A stretch of 10,360 nucleotides of DNA, from positions 1 to 10,360 of the forward strand of contig JAEWSK010000208.1 of assembly GCA_023398345.1 (NCBI GenBank), in the 5' to 3' direction. The first letter of the stretch is position 1; each line of letters opens with the position of its first letter. Below are positions 6,314 to 10,360 of this stretch, piece after piece. A model generated the notes under the pieces. It searched no databases. It was not told the DNA's origin and saw nothing but the letters and a program-made list of their open reading frames with translations. The position numbers and the translations under genes were made by a program. The stretch is from Armatimonadota bacterium. GTDB taxonomy: Bacteria > Armatimonadota > UBA5829.

Positions 6314-6994
6314 CTATGCGTCGGGATATTCATTACATAGCAATCGCAGAGGAGCAGCGTCTTCCACTATGTCGGCAAAACGACTTACTTTTTCTGCAAA
6401 TCGATTGTCAACGACATCGTCGTTTACGCTCGATACTTCTCCGCAAACAAGAACATCGCCGTCCTTTGCCGCCCAGAATTTGTGGTACATGCGCGGAGTA
6501 AGCGTGATGCTTGCGCCTGGTTGAATCGTAAGTGTGCCACCGGGGGCTACAGATTTGAGGCAGCCGTCGCAGTAGACTTCCACGTTGTTCTTTGTGTCAA
6601 CTGAATCATCTTCGAGAGCATTGTAGAGCTGAATCACCATCGGGCCGCCGCCGCGGTTAATGATGTCTTCGGTCTTCACCCAGTGAAAATGCAATGGCAG
6701 GCACTGGCCCGGGGCCATAATAATGATCTTCTCCGCGTAGGGAGTGCCGTTCTTTGGGTCTTTGACGTTGCCGTTTCGCAAAGTAAATAGCACTGCGCCT
6801 ACGTTTGCAAAATCATTGCTTCCAAAATCGGTAATATCCCATCCCAGTCCGTTGGTTTTGATTCTGCCGCTCGACGAGCTATTTTGTTTCCATTCGTCCG
6901 GTGTCCAATGGCCGAATGGCGGAAGCGCGAATTTATTGTTTTCTAGAGCTTCCAAAGCAATTCCTATAGCTGTGTTGATCTCTGATCTTTTCAT
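6314..6994 (-). CDS. D-lyxose / D-mannose ketol-isomerase (cupin type)
   Basis: This family (B. subtilis YdaE and relatives) interconverts D-lyxose and D-xylulose, and D-mannose and D-fructose, using a divalent metal. The signature PLHFHWVKTEDIINRGGG (100-117) supplies H102, H104 and E109. MYHKFWA (169-175) supplies H171, completing the usual cupin metal site. A cupin turn GGTLTIQPGASITL lies at 152-165. The length of 226 residues is normal for the family. The ATG at 6994 has AGGAGA (7001-7006) six bases away. It is the first gene of the operon, followed by the GH38 and PfkB kinase genes. Here mannose-to-fructose conversion is the likely job, but lyxose remains possible. Confidence 0.93.
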   Translation of the reverse strand: MKRSEINTAIGIALEALENNKFALPPFGHWTPDEWKQNSSSSGRIKTNGLGWDITDFGSNDFANVGAVLFTLRNGNVKDPKNGTPYAEKIIIMAPGQCLPLHFHWVKTEDIINRGGGPMVIQLYNALEDDSVDTKNNVEVYCDGCLKSVAPGGTLTIQPGASITLTPRMYHKFWAAKDGDVLVCGEVSSVNDDVVDNRFAEKVSRFADIVEDAAPLRLLCNEYPDA

Positions 6995-7078
6995 CTTAAT
7001 TCTCCTGGTGCGGCTGCACCGCCTATTCTTTATATTTTAAGCCAAACTTGTATAAGCTAGGTCAAACACACAATGTTA

Positions 7079-7107
7079 ATTGTATAGTTCCGGCCGAGAA
7101 TGGTCAA
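7079..7107 (-). promoter_or_regulatory. Promoter of the mannose operon
   Basis: On the minus strand the -35 box is TTGACC (7102-7107, 5/6 match) and the -10 box is TACAAT (7079-7084, 5/6 match), with a 17-bp spacer. The start near 7072 would give a leader of about 77 bases before the isomerase gene. A second TTGACC occurs at 7060-7065, 42 bp (four helical turns) away, just downstream of the start. Confidence 0.65.
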
Positions 7108-7158
7108 CTGCTCACGTTGCCGGGTTGTTATGTTAAATTAGTGCTGCCTCGCGCAATG

Positions 7159-7175
7159 CAAGCAGCGTTTGCTTG
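7159..7175. promoter_or_regulatory. Possible operator: inverted repeat in the divergent regulatory region
   Basis: CAAGCA (7159-7164) and TGCTTG (7170-7175) form a perfect 6-bp inverted repeat with a 5-base spacer. It lies between the operon promoter and the DUF2795 gene, where a regulator acting on both transcripts could bind. No regulator gene is present in the window. The repeat is short and could be chance. Confidence 0.3.
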
Positions 7176-7180
7176 TCCCG

Positions 7181-7209
7181 TTCAAAACATGTGCAACCTT
7201 GGGTAAATT
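7181..7209 (+). promoter_or_regulatory. Weak candidate promoter for the DUF2795 gene
   Basis: TTCAAA (7181-7186) and TAAATT (7204-7209) are 17 bp apart, each a 4/6 match to consensus. The position, about 35 bases before the start codon, is suitable. The match quality is low. Confidence 0.3.
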
Positions 7210-7244
7210 TTTTTTGCAAAGCAATTATTTAGGAAGTGATCCCC

Positions 7245-7511
7245 ATGAAACGAAATCAAAGCAGAGTGGCAAAAGTTGCTGCATATGCTGAGATGGTGGA
7301 TTTTCCATGCACTAAGCAAGAGTTGTTGCAAATGGCAGAGGAGTTGCAGTTTCCGGACAGTGTCTTAGACGTTTTGGAAGATTTGCCAAATATAAAGTTC
7401 ACATGCGAGTCCGATCTTGTGGCCAGCGTAAGTGACTTGGAGTGCTCGAAGGGTGAAACAAAAATAGCCCGACGCAGCAACGCCGGGCCCGTCTGTTCAG
7501 GTTCGGTATAA
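7245..7511 (+). CDS. DUF2795 family protein
   Basis: The 88-residue product matches the DUF2795 pattern across residues 10-62. It has a hydrophobic start, then DFPCTKQELLQMAEE (19-33), and then a helix ending in LDVLEDLPNIKF (41-52), the usual 'VLxxLxxLP' core of the family. The function of the family is not established. The ATG at 7245 is preceded by AGGAAG (7231-7236) at eight bases, so I prefer it to the GTG at 7236. The last 25 residues (LECSKGETKI onward) are not family-like. They are encoded across the terminator hairpin of the convergent fasciclin gene, so the tail may be an accidental extension. The gene is divergent from the mannose operon; there is no evidence that it is functionally linked to it. 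Confidence 0.8.
   Translation: MKRNQSRVAKVAAYAEMVDFPCTKQELLQMAEELQFPDSVLDVLEDLPNIKFTCESDLVASVSDLECSKGETKIARRSNAGPVCSGSV
7458..7488 (-). terminator. Rho-independent terminator of the fasciclin gene
   Basis: On the minus strand GCCCG (7484-7488) pairs with CGGGC (7467-7471) around GC-rich inner sequence, followed by TATTTTTGT (complement of 7458-7466). It lies 25 bases beyond the fasciclin stop codon and inside the 3' end of the convergent DUF2795 gene. Confidence 0.8.
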
Positions 7512-7512
7512 T

Positions 7513-8025
7513 TTACCTGCACCTGACTCCCGGCGGGATCAACACTTTGTTGATCTTAAAGACCATGCCGTTGCTCGCCGAGATGCCCTCGCCCAAAAGT
7601 TGCGCACCATCAACACAGACAGTTGAGTCTACTGCTCTGACGGTGATAGTGCCGCCGTCCAAAGTTTTTAGCTGCAGCGGGCAGCATTTTGCGTTTTGCA
7701 GCTCGCAGAGTGTGTAGTTGCCCTTTACGATATGATGCAGCAGGATAGCTGTTAGGGTAGATTTGTTTCGCGGATTGAGCAACTCATCTGCCGTAGGATC
7801 GCACAGATTTTCCCATGCGCAGTTGATAGGGGCAAATACAGTAAATGCGCAGCACTCTTTGAGTGTTTTTGTGTATCCAGCGCATTGAATTGCTTTGCCC
7901 ATGAATGAGAGGTCGCTTTGTTCCCACACGATAGTGGGAATTGTTGCGCCGATTGCACACACAGCATTCGTCATTGCCAGCGCAACTAATATTGCAATTA
8001 AGAAAAGTTTCACACGAGCACACAT
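7513..8025 (-). CDS. Secreted cysteine-rich fasciclin (FAS1) domain protein
   Basis: FAS1 domains are extracellular adhesion or surface modules. From the chosen start the protein has 170 residues. An N-terminal signal peptide (KLFLIAILVALAM, 6-18) has a likely cleavage after A24 or A27. One FAS1 domain follows, with box H1 TVFAPINCAWENL (62-74), LLHHIVKGNYT (95-105, usually LLYHVV) and box H2 GMVFKINKVLIPP (153-165). The predicted mature part has ten Cys (48, 58, 59, 69, 75, 107, 114, 115, 137, 169), unusual for FAS1 and suggesting disulfides. I prefer the ATG at 8025 because GGAGG (8035-8039) lies nine bases upstream; the ATG at 8043 has no good site. The gap of 64 bases to the DedA gene has no terminator, so the two may be co-transcribed. 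Confidence 0.9.
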   Translation of the reverse strand: MCARVKLFLIAILVALAMTNAVCAIGATIPTIVWEQSDLSFMGKAIQCAGYTKTLKECCAFTVFAPINCAWENLCDPTADELLNPRNKSTLTAILLHHIVKGNYTLCELQNAKCCPLQLKTLDGGTITVRAVDSTVCVDGAQLLGEGISASNGMVFKINKVLIPPGVRCR

Positions 8026-8089
8026 CACAGTCAGCCTCCGCATCCACGGCTTTGATAAGTGTTACCCGCGCGCGCTTTTTAGAAAACGA

Positions 8090-8713
8090 TTACTCTTTTG
8101 CTCCTTTGATGTGGTGATAGACATATAGAACAAATAGCGCGACCAGCACAAGCACTATCGCGACGTCTGCTTTGTGGAAATACGCCTTTAGACGGGTATC
8201 CCACTGGTTTCCCAGCAATTTTCCCACCCATGCGAGCCCCAAGCACCACGGCAGCGAGCCTGCAAACGTGTATACAATAAATCGTCCGAAGTGCATCCGA
8301 GAGATGCCCGCCGGAAATGAGATAAATGTCCTCACGACCGGCATAAGTCTGGAGAAAAATATCGCAGTCTCGCCGTGCTTTTTAAACCATGCGTCGGCTC
8401 TGTCGAGGTCTTTGTGTCGGACAAGAATATATCTGCCGTATTTTTCTACAAATGGCCTGCCGCCGAACTTGCCGGCCCAATATGCGACCATCGATCCCCA
8501 AACGCACCCCAACGCCCCCGATACGCCCATCCACCAAATGCTGTATTGGGCCGGGTCTTTGTAGACCATATAGCCTCCGAACGGCATTATGACCTCACTG
8601 GGCAGGGGTATGCAGGCACTCTCGATACCCATCATCAGGATTATTCCTGTGTAGCCGAGGTGCGTGATGTTTACGGTGATCCAATGGGTTATATGATGCA
8701 GAATTGCTTCCAA
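8090..8713 (-). CDS. DedA family (VTT domain) membrane protein
   Basis: DedA proteins are inner-membrane proteins, linked in this superfamily to undecaprenyl-phosphate or phospholipid flipping and to proton-dependent stress tolerance. The 207 residues show the expected order. They begin with a hydrophobic N-terminus, then the re-entrant-loop motif ESACIPLPSE (31-40). After a helix near 60-80, the second re-entrant motif FFSRLMPVVRTFISFPAG (119-136) has the conserved R122, P125, R128 and G136. A segment near 148-168 and a final helix at 183-200 complete it. The start is TTG at 8713: GGGAGG (8719-8724) lies five bases before it and the family N-terminus fits, while the next Met lies too far in, at residue 27. 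A TATAAT-type promoter lies at 8749-8777. The fasciclin gene follows on the same strand. Confidence 0.93.
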   Translation of the reverse strand: MEAILHHITHWITVNITHLGYTGIILMMGIESACIPLPSEVIMPFGGYMVYKDPAQYSIWWMGVSGALGCVWGSMVAYWAGKFGGRPFVEKYGRYILVRHKDLDRADAWFKKHGETAIFFSRLMPVVRTFISFPAGISRMHFGRFIVYTFAGSLPWCLGLAWVGKLLGNQWDTRLKAYFHKADVAIVLVLVALFVLYVYHHIKGAKE

Positions 8714-8748
8714 GCAGTCCTCCCGCGGGGATTTATCCCACTTTAACT

Positions 8749-8777
8749 ATTATACATGAGGGAGTAAGGAATTGGAA
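8749..8777 (-). promoter_or_regulatory. Candidate promoter of the DedA gene
   Basis: On the minus strand a perfect TATAAT -10 box (8749-8754) is preceded at 17 bp by TTCCAA (8772-8777), only a 3/6 match to the -35 consensus. The position, about 36 bases upstream of the TTG start, is suitable. Confidence 0.5.
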
Positions 8778-8806
8778 AATAAGTGATGGGCAATTGCGTA
8801 TGGGAT

Positions 8807-9607
8807 TTATGCGCCCCAGGTGCGCCGCCATGCTTCGACGATGTTTTTGCCTGAGTATACAACCGTCTGCGGCGAGATTTTCTTAACTCCCTCGCGCTCA
8901 CGAATGCCTTCGTAGGTGTCGTTTCGGAAATATCTCACTGCGATTTCTGTCGGCGAATCGACAGTAAACGGCTTAATCGTCTTTATCTTTTTAGTTGCGG
9001 CGTAGGCTTTGTCGCGAATGAGTTGATGAACTTCCTTCATAGGCTTGAGCACGGCCGCATGTCTGGATATGCCTTCTTTGACGACAGCGCATTCAATGTC
9101 AGGTGATAATAACTGAGCTTCCTTGCATGCCTTGTCATCGCCGCTTACCATTACAAACGGCACTCCAAAGAAGCCGGCGGTTGCCGCGCTAAGGCCAATT
9201 TCACCCATAGGCTGGCCGTTAATGCGCATTTCAACCCATGACGCGCTCGACATTGTGTGCTCGAGCACGGCTCCCGGCGTGCCGGCCATTGCATGTACGC
9301 CGATTTGGAACAGCCCGTCGAACGACTCATCAATCAGATGCACATAATCTCTGCGAGGCGTGCCTTGAATATATCGCGCGCCTTCATGGAGCATATCCCA
9401 GCGGAAGTTGCGGACCATATTTGCGCCGTGGCTGTCGAGCACGAGTATGTCTGTCGCGCCACCGTCAATAGCGCCCTGTACGGCCGCATTGACTTCAAGC
9501 GTCAGCCATTCTCTCGATTGCTCATATCCCGGCTCGCCGGTAAATGTTTGGGATTGATTTATAATCCCACCGACGCCTTCCAAGTCCGTCAAAATATATA
9601 TCTTCAC
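8807..9607 (-). CDS. M55 family D-aminopeptidase (DppA-like)
   Basis: DppA-type enzymes are zinc-dependent cytosolic peptidases that remove D-amino acids, for example from cell-wall-derived peptides. From the GTG start at 9607 the protein is 266 residues. The zinc ligands fall at D8 and E10 (TDLEGVGG), H60 (DSHGAN), H105 (GVHAMAGTPG) and E136 (GEIGLSA). This is almost the numbering known for B. subtilis DppA (D8, E10, H60, H104, E133), which supports this start and the N-terminus MKIYIL. H117 in LEHTMS matches the His proposed to act in catalysis. A TTG at 9622 would add five residues. The Shine-Dalgarno match is weak for both. No dipeptide transport genes are adjacent. A terminator separates it from rpmB, and no clear promoter was seen between them. 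Confidence 0.92.
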   Translation of the reverse strand: MKIYILTDLEGVGGIINQSQTFTGEPGYEQSREWLTLEVNAAVQGAIDGGATDILVLDSHGANMVRNFRWDMLHEGARYIQGTPRRDYVHLIDESFDGLFQIGVHAMAGTPGAVLEHTMSSASWVEMRINGQPMGEIGLSAATAGFFGVPFVMVSGDDKACKEAQLLSPDIECAVVKEGISRHAAVLKPMKEVHQLIRDKAYAATKKIKTIKPFTVDSPTEIAVRYFRNDTYEGIREREGVKKISPQTVVYSGKNIVEAWRRTWGA

Positions 9608-9639
9608 GTGACCCAGCCCCAACTTCCGACTTAACGTCC

Positions 9640-9671
9640 AAAAAGGGAGATCCTATTGGTTCTCCCTTTTT
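9640..9671 (-). terminator. Rho-independent terminator after rpmB (bidirectional form)
   Basis: AAAAAGGGAGA (9640-9650) and TCTCCCTTTTT (9661-9671) form a perfect 11-bp stem with a 10-base loop, giving a T5 end on both strands. It lies 31 bases after the L28 stop codon and 32 bases before the start of the peptidase gene. Confidence 0.9.
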
Positions 9672-9702
9672 AGTAAAGCATCTGATAAAATATACGAGCG
9701 GC

Positions 9703-9918
9703 TTAGATAGCTCGGGTAATCTTGCCTGCTTTCAAGCATTTTGCGCAGACCCGCATTTTTCGGGTTGTGCCGTTTACGCTGGTTCTTACGGTCTGCAAAT
9801 TGGGCAGCCAGCGGCGCTTGGTGCGCGGAGCGCGCAAAGCCCACGATCCAGAATGGATGTGACGTATATTCTGACCAAACTGCGGACCTTTGCCGCAGAC
9901 ATCGCATATATTAGACAT
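9703..9918 (-). CDS. rpmB: 50S ribosomal protein L28
   Basis: L28 is a small protein of the large ribosomal subunit. The 71 residues carry two CxxC pairs, CDVC (5-8) and CAKC (58-61), so this is the zinc-binding form. The conserved core TKRRWLPNLQTVR (33-45) and the end RVCAKCLKAGKI (56-67) are typical. Between N18 and the TKRRW core the segment IRHIHSGSWALRAPR is several residues longer than in commonly known L28 sequences. The ATG at 9918 is set by the family N-terminus (MSNICDVCGKGPQFG) and by AGGAGGT (9929-9935), ten bases upstream. The frame stays open further upstream, to a Met at 9969, but that extension is not L28-like. The gene has its own promoter and terminator. Confidence 0.96.
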   Translation of the reverse strand: MSNICDVCGKGPQFGQNIRHIHSGSWALRAPRTKRRWLPNLQTVRTSVNGTTRKMRVCAKCLKAGKITRAI

Positions 9919-9959
9919 ATCTAAAGGGACCTCCTGAAACTTACAAAGACGCAATCGAC

Positions 9960-9988
9960 ATTTTAACACATCACCAGCTACCGTGCAA
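9960..9988 (-). promoter_or_regulatory. Promoter of rpmB
   Basis: On the minus strand TTGCAC (9983-9988) and TAAAAT (9960-9965, 5/6 match) are separated by 17 bp. TG at the extended -10 position (TGTTAAAAT) strengthens it. The start near 9953 gives a leader of about 35 bases. Confidence 0.6.
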
Positions 9989-10078
9989 GCAGTTGAGAAG
10001 CTTTTCAGATTTACTGGGAGAATTTAATCGATAGAGCGCTAAATTAGAAAGCAAAGAACGGCTTTTTGAGATGACTAT

Positions 10079-10360
10079 ATGCAAAACACAGAGATAACTG
10101 AACTAATTAAGCACCCGCGCGTGCTGGACGCGCATGAAAGCGTGCGCCGAGCATCTGGAGTAATACGTGCGTCGGACGGCGCATGTGCTCTTGTCGTGCG
10201 CAATGGATGCATTGCAGGAGTTGTGACAGAGCAGACGATAGCGTCAACGCTCTCGCGCTCTGATGATTTGGATTCGGCCTTAGCCATGCCGATAGACACA
10301 CTTGTTGAAGCGTATCCGATTTATGTAAACATCTCCACGTCTATGCGTGACGCGGCTCGG
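10079..10360 (+). CDS. CBS domain protein (partial, runs off the window end)
   Basis: The frame from ATG at 10079 stays open for 94 codons to the window end. It reads like the N-terminal half of a tandem CBS (Bateman) module. VLDAHESVRRASGVIRASD (15-33) is the opening helix after the usual 'T/D-x-x-x-S-V-x-x-A' pattern. CALVVRNGCIAGVVTEQTI (36-54) is the typical strand-turn-strand with GVVT. After a linker, YVNISTSMRDAAR (82-94) starts the second CBS repeat. CBS pairs bind adenine nucleotides or other ligands and regulate attached domains; any attached domain is beyond the window. The ribosome site is weak (GAG about eight bases upstream). The gene is divergent from rpmB, about 160 bases away. 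Confidence 0.85.
   Translation, partial: MQNTEITELIKHPRVLDAHESVRRASGVIRASDGACALVVRNGCIAGVVTEQTIASTLSRSDDLDSALAMPIDTLVEAYPIYVNISTSMRDAAR

Noticed and set aside
8044..8089. GC-rich CCCGCGCGCGC followed by T5 as a terminator between the DedA and fasciclin genes
   Set aside because: The T run is on the + strand side only, the alternating GC gives no clear stem and loop, and no + strand gene ends here.
8172..8746. + strand frames opposite the DedA gene
   Set aside because: They are antisense to a clear DedA family gene and show no features of their own.
9608..9622. TTG at 9622 as start of the M55 peptidase
   Set aside because: The GTG at 9607 gives the family N-terminus and zinc-ligand numbering close to DppA; the TTG adds five residues with no better ribosome site.
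1..10360. CRISPR array, toxin-antitoxin pair, defence island or prophage
   Set aside because: No regularly spaced repeats, nuclease, recombinase, phage or defence family was found in any frame.

Overview
The window looks like ordinary bacterial chromosome. It has sigma70-type promoters, Shine-Dalgarno sites in front of most genes, rho-independent terminators, a tRNA gene with an encoded CCA end and a four-cysteine ribosomal protein L28. No transposase, integrase, phage gene or CRISPR array is visible. The phylum cannot be fixed from the sequence. The mixture (zinc-type L28 with an extra internal segment, M55 peptidase, DUF2795 protein, GH38 sugar locus) would suit a poorly cultured free-living lineage such as Armatimonadota, but that is a guess.

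Layout. Positions 1-33 hold the last codons of an upstream gene, followed by a strong terminator (54-90). A tRNA-Glu(UUC) follows (223-297) with its own promoter. After a 300-base stretch without a convincing gene comes a small + strand membrane protein (598-960). It converges on two minus-strand genes of unknown function: a 90-residue Cys-containing protein (928-1200) and a 223-residue membrane protein (1231-1902). The latter has a promoter at 2059-2087.

The core is a minus-strand operon from a promoter at 7079-7107 to a terminator at 2136-2172. It encodes a cupin D-lyxose/D-mannose isomerase (6314-6994), a 942-residue GH38 alpha-mannosidase-family protein (3451-6279) and a PfkB-family sugar kinase (2192-3385). 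Together they suggest release of mannose, isomerisation to fructose and phosphorylation. The GH38 protein, however, has Phe where the family has its nucleophile and zinc-binding Asp. This is the most interesting point in the window.

Divergent from the operon is a small DUF2795 gene (7245-7511, +). Its 3' end overlaps the terminator of a minus-strand, secreted, cysteine-rich fasciclin-domain protein (7513-8025). Upstream of that lie a DedA-family membrane protein (8090-8713, TTG start), an M55 D-aminopeptidase (8807-9607, probable GTG start), a bidirectional terminator (9640-9671) and rpmB for L28 (9703-9918). The window ends inside a + strand CBS-domain gene (10079 onward).

No defence or mobile system was found. 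Points worth a second look are the GH38 active-site substitution, an imperfect inverted duplication around the 223-residue gene, a strong hairpin between two operon genes and the cysteine-rich FAS1 domain.
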